Below, one piece after another: positions 33,052 to 41,692 of a DNA stretch of 64,000 nt. Made by a program: the position numbers and the translations under genes. Within the stretch, counting starts at the first letter, position 1. Every line of letters starts with the position of its first letter. The DNA lies in contig QHYK01000093.1 of NCBI GenBank assembly GCA_003224085.1, positions 1 to 64,000 on the forward strand, in the 5' to 3' direction. This stretch comes from Acidobacteriota bacterium (lineage in GTDB: Bacteria; Acidobacteriota; Terriglobia; Acidiferrales; UBA7541). The notes below the pieces were generated by a model. It saw only the letters and a program-made list of their open reading frames with translations, ran no database searches and was not told the DNA's origin.

Positions 33052-35556
33052 ATGATCCCGGTCCAGAAAAGAATCCTAGTCCTTGCGGCAGGAGTAGCAC
33101 TCCTTATGTCCGCCTGCAGCTTGAAAAGATCAACGACCACCGGCGGGGGTGGCGGCACTGGTGGCAGTGGCGGAAGTGGGGGTAGTGGAGGTAGCGGCTC
33201 GTCCGGGCCCTTCACCGTCGGGGGTAGCGTGGTGGGGCTTCAAGGGTCCGGCCTGGTGCTCCAGGACAACGGCGGAGACGACCTCAGTATTACGGGCACC
33301 GGTACTGTTAGCTTAACGTTTAAGACGACGATCGCCAGCGGGGGCACTTACAACGTTACCATCAAGACGCAACCCGCGAATCAGGTGTGCAGTGTCGCCA
33401 ACGGTTCCGGAACGGCCACTGCGAACGTGACAAACATTCAGGTGAGCTGCGCTGCTACGTATACTGTCGGCGGGACCGTTTCAGGGTTGCAGGGGTCGGG
33501 TCTCGTCTTGCAAGACAACGGCGGAGACAATCTCACGATCAGCGGGACGGGAACAGTCAACTTCACCTTTGCGACGGCTCTTCTCGCCGGGGCCAATTAC
33601 GCCGTAACCATAAAGACCCAGCCATCAAACCCTAGTCAAACTTGCACGGCCGTTAACGGCACCGGCGCCATTGTCGGCAGTGTCAACAATGTTCAAGTTT
33701 CTTGCACACAGCCAAAGTTCCCGATTGGCGGCACCGTGGTTGGGCTCGTCGTTGGCTCGGGTGACACTCTCGAATTACAGGACAACGCCGGCGACAATCT
33801 CTTCGTTACGGGTGACGTGGACTTTACCTTTCCGACGTCATTCACGTACGGCACAATTTACAGCGTGGACGTCTTTCTCCAGCCTACCAGCCAGCCCGGA
33901 ATCGGATGCAACGTCTTCAATGCCACTGCCGTGGTCACAGCGATCGTTTCCAATGTGATCGTCGATTGCCAGCACAACGATTGGGCCTGGATGTTCCCCG
34001 GAACACAAGCTCCCGCAATCAACGCATATGGCACTGCCAAGCTACCGTCTTGGAAGAGTGGAAGTCCCATCCCCCTGCCGCCTTTTGCAACTTCAAACTC
34101 AAACACACCGGGCGGTAGAGACTTCGCCATGGCCTGGACCGACAACAACGGCAACCGGTGGCTCTTTGGCGGAGTCGGCTTTGAAGTCACTCATGATAAT
34201 ACCGACGGAACACCAGGCCTTTTGAACGATATGTGGGTTTGGCCAACGCGTCCAAGCACGGGCGAAGACGACGGCTGGTGGATTCCAGGTGCTTGGATCC
34301 CCGCCAATCTGCCAATCGTGTTCGACGCTACCTCAGCTAATTATTCGGCGGATATCACTTCGCTTCAGTTCAAGAATCAAGGGGGCAACTACGGCACTCA
34401 GAATGTCGGCGTATCCTGTGCGACTCCCGGCAGCGCCTGCACGGTACCGGAAGCGCGTTGGGGCGGCATTACTTGGACCGATGCCACGGGCAACCTTTGG
34501 ATGTTCGGCGGCCAAGGCGGGGGCGGGCTCCTCAACGATATTTGGGAATTCGATCTCGCTTCCGGCCCTTGCGCATTCGACGCGACAACTGGCACAGGTA
34601 TCTTCACCAAGTGCCAGTGGATATGGAAGGCAGGGTCGAGCTCAGCCAATCAGTCAACCACCACCACCTTCCCTGGCGGACGTTGGGGCGCTGCTAGCTA
34701 TACCGACTCCGCTGGCAACGTTTGGATGTTTGGCGGGCAGGGCGCCGACTCCACAGGCACGGTCGGCCTGCTGAACGATCTCTGGAAATACAACATCGCT
34801 GGAGGCACGTGGACTCTCGTCTCCGGTCCTACTTCTACAACGGCCAACCAGAACGGCGTTTATGGGACCCAAGGCACGGGTGCGACTACAAATCTGCCCG
34901 GCGGCCGCCAAACGACGGTGCTTTGGGCCGATAAGTCCGGAAACATTTGGCTCTTCGGCGGTTTCGGCCTGGATTCGAAGGGCACCAGTGGCACGACCCA
35001 GACCGGGTCGCTGCAGATTGGTTCGGTCCTTAATGATCTGTGGAAGTACGACCCCGTGGCCGGCCAGTGGACGTGGATTTCAGGCAGCAACCTAGCCAAC
35101 CAGAACGGCGTGTACGGAATGCAAGGCATTTCGAACGCCACAACCAACGCCACAGCAACCAGCGTTCCTGGCTCGCGGTGGGGAGCGCTGGGTTGGACCA
35201 ACCCGGACGGCAATCTGTTCCTTTTTGGAGGTTTTGGATACGGTTCCAACGCTTCGCTGCCTACCGGCTTCCTCAACGACGTCTGGGAGTATCAACTGAG
35301 CACCGGCGAGTGGATTTGGTGGAAGGGTTCGGTAGATGCCGATCAACCCGGAACCTACTTCACGACTCCTATTAACTACTTTCAGCTCAACTACACGAAT
35401 AACGCTGTGGGAGCGCGCCGGGGAGCGGCGCACTGGGTCCCAGACCTCCTTGGGTATGTCTACCTGTTCGGCGGAGAAGGTTACGACGCTTCGACCGGGG
35501 GCCCATACGGCGAACTCAATGATGTCTGGCGGTACCTGCCGTTCCCCACAAACTAG
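33052..35556 (+). CDS. Lipoprotein with tandem beta repeats and a kelch-type propeller
   Basis: 834 residues starting at ATG 33052. A lipobox (ALLMSACS, Cys at about 22) is followed by a Gly/Ser linker. Three tandem ~85-residue repeats follow, the first two nearly identical (VGGTVSGLQGSGLVLQDNGG, TVNFTF, YAVTIKTQPSN, NVQVSC). The larger C-terminal part carries kelch repeats: GGRDFAMAWTDNNGNRWLFGG, ARWGGITWTDATGNLWMFGG, GRWGAASYTDSAGNVWMFGG, LWADKSGNIWLFGG, SRWGALGWTNPDGNLFLFGG, each with LNDMW/LNDLWKY. It is probably surface exposed; propellers of this type bind proteins or sugars or carry oxidase activity. No catalytic motif was recognised. Confidence 0.88.
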   Translation: MIPVQKRILVLAAGVALLMSACSLKRSTTTGGGGGTGGSGGSGGSGGSGSSGPFTVGGSVVGLQGSGLVLQDNGGDDLSITGTGTVSLTFKTTIASGGTYNVTIKTQPANQVCSVANGSGTATANVTNIQVSCAATYTVGGTVSGLQGSGLVLQDNGGDNLTISGTGTVNFTFATALLAGANYAVTIKTQPSNPSQTCTAVNGTGAIVGSVNNVQVSCTQPKFPIGGTVVGLVVGSGDTLELQDNAGDNLFVTGDVDFTFPTSFTYGTIYSVDVFLQPTSQPGIGCNVFNATAVVTAIVSNVIVDCQHNDWAWMFPGTQAPAINAYGTAKLPSWKSGSPIPLPPFATSNSNTPGGRDFAMAWTDNNGNRWLFGGVGFEVTHDNTDGTPGLLNDMWVWPTRPSTGEDDGWWIPGAWIPANLPIVFDATSANYSADITSLQFKNQGGNYGTQNVGVSCATPGSACTVPEARWGGITWTDATGNLWMFGGQGGGGLLNDIWEFDLASGPCAFDATTGTGIFTKCQWIWKAGSSSANQSTTTTFPGGRWGAASYTDSAGNVWMFGGQGADSTGTVGLLNDLWKYNIAGGTWTLVSGPTSTTANQNGVYGTQGTGATTNLPGGRQTTVLWADKSGNIWLFGGFGLDSKGTSGTTQTGSLQIGSVLNDLWKYDPVAGQWTWISGSNLANQNGVYGMQGISNATTNATATSVPGSRWGALGWTNPDGNLFLFGGFGYGSNASLPTGFLNDVWEYQLSTGEWIWWKGSVDADQPGTYFTTPINYFQLNYTNNAVGARRGAAHWVPDLLGYVYLFGGEGYDASTGGPYGELNDVWRYLPFPTN

Positions 35557-35724
35557 GCCAACCTGGCTGCTCCCCGCCGAGGCCCGGCGCCTGAGTTAGC
35601 CAACGAACGCAGAACTGGACAGAGGACTTGTAGCGGAAAACGATCTGTGGACCTATCTGGCCTAGAAAGAGAATGCCCGAGGAATCGGGCGGCGGGCCAG
35701 CGGGTACAAACCGAAAAACAAATC

Positions 35725-35766
35725 GGCAGCCAGGATGACAAGAAGTCCTGGCTGCCTTTGTTTTTG
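35725..35766. terminator. Rho-independent terminator, probably bidirectional
   Basis: GGCAGCCAGGA (35725-35735) and TCCTGGCTGCC (35746-35756) form a perfect 11-bp stem with a 10-base loop, followed by TTTGTTTTTG. On the other side an A-rich stretch (CCGAAAAACAAAT) precedes it, so it can also end minus-strand transcripts. It separates the convergent kelch and SGNH genes. Confidence 0.9.
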
Positions 35767-35816
35767 CATGCGATGGGCAAGCGTTGCGTTCGGAATTGGC
35801 AGCCTACTCGTGATGC

Positions 35817-36773
35817 CTAATCGAGTGAGCCGGCAGAGTCGTGGGCCAGCTGACGGGGAAGGTAGGTGGCAAGCGCGGAAGTGAAAATGGCCGCGCCTTC
35901 CGAGTTGAGGTGGATGGCATCCGCCTGGTAATAGTGAGCCGGCAGCACGGCGGGGTCTACCGGGACCAGCGTTTCCACGCCAGCTCTTCGCGAAGCCAGC
36001 GTCATTTCGTGAACGGCATCCTCCGAAGAAGGAGTAGGCGGCACGAGAATGATGAATTTCGCGCCGTAGGCTGCACACAAGCGGCGGAGGCGCTGCAGGC
36101 GGGGATTTGCAATGGCGTCGAATTCCGGCTCCGGTGGAACGGGCGGCTGCGGCCTCAAGAGCTGGAACAACTCTTTGCAGTGAGGAACGGTATGCCGCAA
36201 AATCTGCATGCGAAGAGCGCTGCGCGTGTCCCAAAACACGCTGGAATGCTCGAGCAAAAGATTGCTCGTTGCGGTGTTGTCGAACTTTAAATCGTCAGCC
36301 ACGCTGGCAACGTCTTTCAAGTCGAAGAACAATAACGGGGCATAATCCTGCCGCACACCGTTCGAGAGAAACGCGTTTACGCCGACACCGAGGACCACGA
36401 CTTGGGGCCTTGAGCCTTGCCGGAACAGACGCTTCAGCGCGTAAAGCCAGTCGTAATAGCCAGTAGCTTCCAGAAAAATAGGGTGGATGCTGAGCTGGCT
36501 CGAAGTTATTCTCTGCAAGCGGTCCACGTCGATCCCTTCCAAGAGCAGAGAATTGCCGACCATAAGGACTGACTCGGGCTCGCCCGGTTTTGCGGGACGC
36601 ACTTTCAAAGCATCGGCATATTGCCGCGAGATGCGCGCATAAGTTTCGGAATGATGCTTGAGCAAGTAACCGCTCAACAGCTCGAAAGAAATGGTGAGCG
36701 CCGCACAAATGGCGAACAAGAACCTGGCGTATTGGATCGCCGGATGCCTAGAACTGGAAATAGACGAAGGCAT
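35817..36773 (-). CDS. SGNH/AlgX-like hydrolase-fold protein partnered with an MBOAT acyltransferase
   Basis: 318 residues: N-terminal membrane anchor (FLFAICAALTISFELLSGYL), then an SGNH-like fold with SVLMVGNSLLLEGID (block I, Ser in GNS), VVVLGVGVNAFLSNGV (block with Asn) and DAIHLNSEGAAIFTSAL (block V, D..H). These proteins act outside the membrane with an MBOAT acyltransferase to O-acetylate polysaccharide. Its start overlaps the MBOAT gene end by 26 bp, supporting a joint role. It lies beside the exopolysaccharide operon on the opposite strand, so modification of that polymer is likely but not proven. Confidence 0.8.
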   Translation of the reverse strand: MPSSISSSRHPAIQYARFLFAICAALTISFELLSGYLLKHHSETYARISRQYADALKVRPAKPGEPESVLMVGNSLLLEGIDVDRLQRITSSQLSIHPIFLEATGYYDWLYALKRLFRQGSRPQVVVLGVGVNAFLSNGVRQDYAPLLFFDLKDVASVADDLKFDNTATSNLLLEHSSVFWDTRSALRMQILRHTVPHCKELFQLLRPQPPVPPEPEFDAIANPRLQRLRRLCAAYGAKFIILVPPTPSSEDAVHEMTLASRRAGVETLVPVDPAVLPAHYYQADAIHLNSEGAAIFTSALATYLPRQLAHDSAGSLD

Positions 36774-38181
36774 TCAGGTTACTCCCGGAAAAAAACGCCA
36801 GGGCCAAAAGCGAGCAGGCGCCGAGTGCGGTTCGAAACGCGTACGAGGTATTGGCAAAGGGATATTCTTGACCGCTGGCCTCCAAATGCAGGTCAATGAG
36901 AAAAAGAGGGATGGCATAGAGGCAGAGCAGGAAGAATGCCGAAGCGTACTCGGTACGCCAGGCGAAATTGGAGAGGCCGCCGAGAAATTCCACGGCAGCG
37001 TGAAGGGAAGTGGCCCGGAAAAACGCCAGGCTCAGGCAAAGAATGTGGAAGGTCAGAATGCGCTGTGCCCACAAGGCGAGAAAGCCGGTGGGAGGTCCGG
37101 CCGCACTACCGGCGGAGGCCCCGGCTTTCGCGGGGGAAAAGAACCGCTCGGCGGGTAGGACCATTCCGTGGATGGCTCCGAAGACAACGAAGGTCCAGTT
37201 CGCGCCGTGCCAAAGACCCGCTAGAACCATGGTCACAAAGAGATTGCGAACCGTCTTCCACCCGCCGAAGCGGCTGCCGCCCATGGGGATATAAAGATAA
37301 TCGCGGAGCCAGGTGCTCAGGCTGATGTGCCAGCGGCGCCAGAAGTCTTGCAGACGATGGGCAAGGAAAGGCTGGCGGAAATTAACCATAAAGTGAAAGC
37401 CGAGCAACTGCGCGCAACCGCGCGCGATGTCGCTGTAGCCGCTGAAGTCTCCGTAAACCTGCCAGGCAAACCCGTAGGTTCCAAGCAAAACGACCCAGAG
37501 GTTGGGCGGACCCAGTTGGCCGCCAAATGCGGCGTTCACCAGCAGCGCGCAATTGTCCGCGACGATGCATTTCCGAATCAGTCCGGAGAAAATCAGCATC
37601 AAGCCATCGAAGAAACGATCCGGCCCGAAGACGCGCTCCTTCTGGACTTGAGGCAGTAAATGGCTGGGCCGCTGAATGGGGCCGGCAATGAGGTGCGCGA
37701 ACAGACTGATGAACAGCCCATATTCGAAAAAGGATCGGGAAGCCTCGAGGCGCCCTTTGTAGACGTCCACCATGTAAGCGACTTCCTGAAACGTATAAAA
37801 CGAAATCCCCGGAGGAAGAATGATGCGAATCAGCGGCAGTGGAATGTTGTGAAGGCCGAGGTTGTTCAGCATCCCGATGAAGGAGCCGGCAAAAAAATCA
37901 AAATACTTGAAAATTCCGAGAATGGTGAAGTTCAAGACGAGCGAGAAGATGAACCACTTCCGGCGATGCGGATTTTGCTGCGCCGGAACGATTTTCTGAG
38001 CGATCAGAAAATCCATCATGGTGCTGCCAATCATGAGCGCGAGAAACCGCCAGTCCCACCAGCCGTAAAAGAAGTAACTCGCCAGCAGAAGAAAGACATT
38101 CTGGGCACGGCGGTTCAACCGCCAAAAAAGAAAAACGACGGGGATCAGGAACAAGAAGAAAGCCGGGGAATCAAAAAGCAT
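36748..38181 (-). CDS. MBOAT-family membrane O-acyltransferase (AlgI-like)
   Basis: 477 residues with about ten membrane segments. Family motifs are clear: SYFFYGWWDWRFLALMIGST, LPPGISFYTFQEVAYMVDVY, HLIAGPIQRP, GFAWQVYGDFSGYSDIARG, FWRRWHISLSTWLRDYLYIP and VLAGLWHGANWTFVVFGAIHG with the catalytic His. AlgI-like enzymes move acetyl groups across the membrane to an SGNH-type partner for polysaccharide O-acetylation. The gene starts 576 bp from the divergent exopolysaccharide operon and precedes the SGNH gene. Confidence 0.92.
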   Translation of the reverse strand: MLFDSPAFFLFLIPVVFLFWRLNRRAQNVFLLLASYFFYGWWDWRFLALMIGSTMMDFLIAQKIVPAQQNPHRRKWFIFSLVLNFTILGIFKYFDFFAGSFIGMLNNLGLHNIPLPLIRIILPPGISFYTFQEVAYMVDVYKGRLEASRSFFEYGLFISLFAHLIAGPIQRPSHLLPQVQKERVFGPDRFFDGLMLIFSGLIRKCIVADNCALLVNAAFGGQLGPPNLWVVLLGTYGFAWQVYGDFSGYSDIARGCAQLLGFHFMVNFRQPFLAHRLQDFWRRWHISLSTWLRDYLYIPMGGSRFGGWKTVRNLFVTMVLAGLWHGANWTFVVFGAIHGMVLPAERFFSPAKAGASAGSAAGPPTGFLALWAQRILTFHILCLSLAFFRATSLHAAVEFLGGLSNFAWRTEYASAFFLLCLYAIPLFLIDLHLEASGQEYPFANTSYAFRTALGACSLLALAFFSGSNLNAFVYFQF

Positions 38182-38573
38182 GGCACCTGGTGGGATTAAT
38201 CTTCATGAGAATTTGCGCACCTTCGCACTCAATCCAGCGTGTGCCGGCTGCACCCAAGCATATTGGTGCCGGCGCAAAACCGACAATCGGCTGATGTTCG
38301 GAATCGGGGTAGGGAAAACACCCGACTATTTATAGCGCCGGTGAAATACCCGTTATAGTGCAGGAGAAATGCCCGACTATTTATAACCCAGGAAAGGGCC
38401 ATCTGCTGATAATGACATTCGAAGAAATAAGGGCGACAAGACGCAAAGACAGCGGAAAACGGTCACTTTTTCAGCGCCGCTTTGCGCCCGTAAATGCCTC
38501 AAAAAAAAGGGCATGTGGTTCTGAGTACTTCTTTGGCCAAGTATTTAAGGTTTAGACCGGATTGTGAGCGTAG
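38182..38573. promoter_or_regulatory. Divergent control region with CCCGACTATTTATA direct repeats
   Basis: CCCGACTATTTATA occurs exactly at 38321-38334 and 38372-38385, with a looser copy (CCCGTTATA, from 38349) between them. The spacing of about 25 bp looks like an array of regulator sites. Promoters for the MBOAT and exopolysaccharide genes must lie in this interval; none matches a consensus well. Confidence 0.5.
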
Positions 38574-38724
38574 GACCCCAAGGGTAGCGTTGTCGCGGGG
38601 TCGGGATTTCCCGATTGCGGTGTAAGTCCGCGCATAGGGGCGGCGATTTAGCAGCAAGTAGGTAAGAAAAACGGGAAATGCGGACGAATGCCGACCCAGA
38701 GTCACTTCGAGCAACTGTGACTCT
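38574..38724 (+). ncRNA. Structured 5' leader upstream of the antiterminator gene
   Basis: Four hairpins can form in a row: GACCCC/GGGGTC (38574-38579 with 38597-38602), TCGGG-ATTT-CCCGA (38601-38605 with 38610-38614, competing with the first), GCGG/CCGC (38617-38620 with 38628-38631) and AGAGTCAC/GTGACTCT (38698-38705 with 38717-38724). The last ends 33 bases before the ATG. Antiterminators of the LoaP group are known to act with a leader RNA hairpin of their own operon; this leader is placed to serve that purpose. Confidence 0.45.
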
Positions 38725-38757
38725 TACGGCGGTAGCTTATCATCTGGAGGGAAGTAA

Positions 38758-39378
38758 ATGGGAGTCCGGCTTCAATGGCCTTGGTTTGCGATTCTGATCC
38801 GAACGGGGAGAGAAAAGACCGCCAACTTGCTTTTGGAAAACGCCGGCTACGAATGCTTTTTGCCCGTGAGCCAGAGTACACGCCGCTGGTCAGATCGCAC
38901 CAAGACCATCGAGGTGCCGTTGTTCCCCGGCTACTTGTTTTGCCGGATGAGTCCCCACAATCGCCTAACCGTTTTGATGACTCCGGGGGTCATTCAAATC
39001 GTAGGAGTTGGCAAGACACCTGTTCCCGTGGCAGAGGAAGAAATTGAGGCCATTCAGCGCGTGCAAAGGAGCGGGCTCTCCGCCATGCCTTGGCCGTACA
39101 TGCAAATTGGCAACGTGGCGCAAATTCTGGAAGGGCCGCTGCGCGGTTTGACCGGAATCGTAGTCAAGATCAAATCAGGTATGAAACTCGTGCTTTCCGT
39201 AAGTCTGCTGCAACGGTCTGTGGCTGTGGAAGTCGAGAGGAGTTGGGTTGGGGAAGTACGGGCGAGAAAACCGGCCGAGATGAGGGCCTCCGATCGCCCG
39301 CAGGCTTCTGCTCCCGGCGGGGCCGTCCACTTGGGTGCTGTGAAAGGCCTTAGCGACGAAACAATTCAGGCGGACTAA
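38758..39378 (+). CDS. NusG-like transcription antiterminator (UpxY/LoaP type)
   Basis: 206 residues. The NGN domain starts WFAILIRTGREKTANLLLEN and includes VPLFPGYLFCRM and PGVIQIVGVGKTPVPVAEEE; a KOW motif follows (GNVAQILEGPLRGLTGIVVK, about 121-140). UpxY and LoaP proteins are specialised NusG paralogues, usually encoded first in long polysaccharide or antibiotic operons, and let RNA polymerase pass terminators in that operon. Position and order fit exactly. GGAGGG lies shortly before the ATG. The tail after residue 165 is poorly conserved. Confidence 0.9.
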   Translation: MGVRLQWPWFAILIRTGREKTANLLLENAGYECFLPVSQSTRRWSDRTKTIEVPLFPGYLFCRMSPHNRLTVLMTPGVIQIVGVGKTPVPVAEEEIEAIQRVQRSGLSAMPWPYMQIGNVAQILEGPLRGLTGIVVKIKSGMKLVLSVSLLQRSVAVEVERSWVGEVRARKPAEMRASDRPQASAPGGAVHLGAVKGLSDETIQAD

Positions 39379-39415
39379 TTGGCGCGGCAGGGTTCGCTTG
39401 AGAGAGGAGGAGCGG

Positions 39416-40192
39416 GTGATTCACAAGCATCAAAAACTCTTCATCTTAAAATGTTCGAGACAAATCATTGAGATTCTTCTTCCGCTTCTCCTGGTGATGG
39501 CCGGAGCCGCTTCGACCAGAGCGCAAGAGCAGCGGGAACAGTTTCCTTCGGTCTCGCAACAAGCCCCTTCGGACGCTCCGGGAACGCCCTACAGTCGCGG
39601 ACAAACCGAAATTCTGCAGCACCGCAACCGCCGCTATCAACTGCATTCGGCGGACGTGCTCACGCTGGAATTTCCGTTCACGCCGGAATTCAACCAGACG
39701 GTGACCGTACAGCCGGATGGCTACGTGACGCCGCGCGGCATTGACAACATGCATGTTCAAGGGCTAACCGTGCCGGAAGTAACGAATACACTTCGCACGG
39801 CGTATTCAAAAATCCTGCACGACCCGGTCATCAACGTGGAACTCAAAGACTTTGAGAAGCCCTTCTTCATCGTCGGCGGGGAGGTAGGTCACCCCGGGAA
39901 GTTCGATCTGCGAGAAGACACAACCGCCTCAGAAGCCGTGGCGATAGCCGGTGGCTTCAGGGAATCCGCAAAACATTCGCAGGTGCTGCTGTTTCATCGT
40001 GTGCCGGGCGGATGGGCGCAAGTGAAAAAACTGAACATCAAGAAGATGATGAAAGAAGGCAACCTCGATGAAGACGCTTATCTGCGACCCGGTGATTTTC
40101 TCTATGTGCCGAAAAACACGATGTCAAAAATTGCAAAGTTTATTCCCACTTCGTCGATGGGCGTATATTCGAATCCTGGTGTGCTAAGGTAG
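39416..40192 (+). CDS. Polysaccharide export protein (Wza/OMA type)
   Basis: 258 residues from a GTG preceded by AGAGGAGGAG; an earlier TTG would lie in the ribosome binding site. A signal segment (IIEILLPLLLVMAGAASTRA) precedes the poly_export domain (YQLHSADVLTLEFPFTPEFN, VTVQPDGYVTPRGIDNMHVQ) and an SLBB domain (FFIVGGEVGHPGKFDLRED, TASEAVAIAGGF, LRPGDFLYVPK). It forms the periplasm-to-outer-membrane channel with the chain-length protein. No lipobox Cys was seen, unlike classical Wza. First structural gene of the operon. Confidence 0.9.
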   Translation: MIHKHQKLFILKCSRQIIEILLPLLLVMAGAASTRAQEQREQFPSVSQQAPSDAPGTPYSRGQTEILQHRNRRYQLHSADVLTLEFPFTPEFNQTVTVQPDGYVTPRGIDNMHVQGLTVPEVTNTLRTAYSKILHDPVINVELKDFEKPFFIVGGEVGHPGKFDLREDTTASEAVAIAGGFRESAKHSQVLLFHRVPGGWAQVKKLNIKKMMKEGNLDEDAYLRPGDFLYVPKNTMSKIAKFIPTSSMGVYSNPGVLR

Positions 40193-40198
40193 ACCACC

Positions 40199-41689
40199 AT
40201 GTTTGAAAGAAATCGGAACGGGAAACAAGAGGAAGACCAGCAATCCGTGTCATTGCGAGAATTGTTGAGCATTGGTTTTCGCCAGCGCCGGCTCATTATC
40301 AATGCTTTCCTGGGAATCTTAGCGGCGGTGATCCTGTTGGCGGCTATTCTGCCGAGAAAATACCAGGCCGAAATGAAGATTTTGGTGCGGCACGAGCGCG
40401 CCGACAACATGGTGACTCCGGACCGGGAACAGCCAATGCAGCTGCGTACGGACGTGACCGAGGCCGAGTTGCAATCGGAAGCCGAGCTGCTCAAGTCGAA
40501 AGATCTTCTGGCCAATGTAGTTACGGCCTGCGGCCTGCAAAAAACCGGCGACCACTCCATATGGAATTGGCTCGGGCACAAGGATGACGAACAGACCTCG
40601 CGCGCCGTTTTGGCGTTGGACAAAGACCTCAAGGTTGCGCCTCTCAAACTGACGAACCTGATCAGTGTGAAATACAGTTCGAAGGACCCGCAACTCGCAG
40701 CGCACCTATTAAACACGCTGGCGAGCCAATATCTCGAGAAGCACCTGGCTATGCACCGGGTTCCCGGGGAATTCGAATTCTTCCACCAGCAAGCGGAGCA
40801 ATACCGCAAAGCCTTGGTGAACGCAGAGGCGAAACTCACCAATTTCAGCCGTGAGCAGGGAGTCGTCAGTCCCGCACTGGAGAAGGAGATTACCGTTCGT
40901 AAGCTGGCGGAGGTGGAAGGGGATTGGAAGACAGCCAAAGCGAACATTGTGGAAACGCGAGAGAAAATCCGGAAACTGGAAGCGCAACTCCGAACGCTTC
41001 CCAACCGGCAGACCACGCAGATCCGCAAAACCGATAATCCCCAGCTCATGGAACGCATGAAGTCTACGTTGCTGGAACTGGAGCTGAAGAGGACCGACCT
41101 GCTGTCCAAGTTCGAGCCGTCTTATCGGCCGGTACAAGAAGTGGAGCAGCAAATCGCTCAAACAAAGGCCGCCATCGAAGCAGCGGAAAAGGCGCCACTG
41201 CGGGATGAGACGACAGACCGCGACCCAACTTACGAGGCGCTTCGGTCGGAACTGGCAAAATCACAGACCGACCTGGCGGCTCTCGAAGCGCGGGCGACGG
41301 CGGGGGCTTCTCTCGTGCGCTCCTACCAAAAGGAAAGCCAGGAACTCGACAACAAAGAAGCTCTTCACCAGGACATGCTGCGCGCGGCGAAAGCTGACGA
41401 GGAAAACTACATGCTCTATCTGCGCAAGCAGGAAGAAGCGCGCATCTCCGACGCACTGGACCGGCAGCGAATTTCGAACGTCGTGGTCGCAGAGCCGGCG
41501 GCGGTGCCCTTCTTGCCGCAGCCCCGGTGGTTGTTCGCATTGTTAGGCGGCGGGCTATTCGCGGCCCTGTCGAGCATCGCGCTGGCTTTTGCCGTGGATT
41601 ATTGGGATCCGTCGTTCCGGACACCGGAAGAGGTGGAATCGTTTCTCGGGAGTCCGGTGGTTGCGGCAATCCCGAGGGATGGCGACTGA
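40199..41689 (+). CDS. Polysaccharide co-polymerase/chain-length determinant (Wzz/GumC type)
   Basis: 496 residues with two membrane helices: LIINAFLGILAAVILLAAIL (about 32-51) and WLFALLGGGLFAALSSIALA near 445. Between them lies a long periplasmic coiled-coil region (residues about 170-420, rich in E, K, Q, A). The Wzz motif LPRKYQAEMKILV follows the first helix, and the proline-rich PFLPQPRW precedes the second. It sets polymer length and bridges to the export channel. The C-terminus (VAAIPRDGD) has no kinase domain, so the kinase-like function is separate at 43103. Confidence 0.9.
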   Translation: MFERNRNGKQEEDQQSVSLRELLSIGFRQRRLIINAFLGILAAVILLAAILPRKYQAEMKILVRHERADNMVTPDREQPMQLRTDVTEAELQSEAELLKSKDLLANVVTACGLQKTGDHSIWNWLGHKDDEQTSRAVLALDKDLKVAPLKLTNLISVKYSSKDPQLAAHLLNTLASQYLEKHLAMHRVPGEFEFFHQQAEQYRKALVNAEAKLTNFSREQGVVSPALEKEITVRKLAEVEGDWKTAKANIVETREKIRKLEAQLRTLPNRQTTQIRKTDNPQLMERMKSTLLELELKRTDLLSKFEPSYRPVQEVEQQIAQTKAAIEAAEKAPLRDETTDRDPTYEALRSELAKSQTDLAALEARATAGASLVRSYQKESQELDNKEALHQDMLRAAKADEENYMLYLRKQEEARISDALDRQRISNVVVAEPAAVPFLPQPRWLFALLGGGLFAALSSIALAFAVDYWDPSFRTPEEVESFLGSPVVAAIPRDGD

Positions 41690-41692
41690 GCA

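Noticed and set aside
38358-38555. A 65-residue open frame before the antiterminator gene
   Set aside because: No recognisable motif or ribosome binding site; it overlaps the direct repeats and part of the leader.
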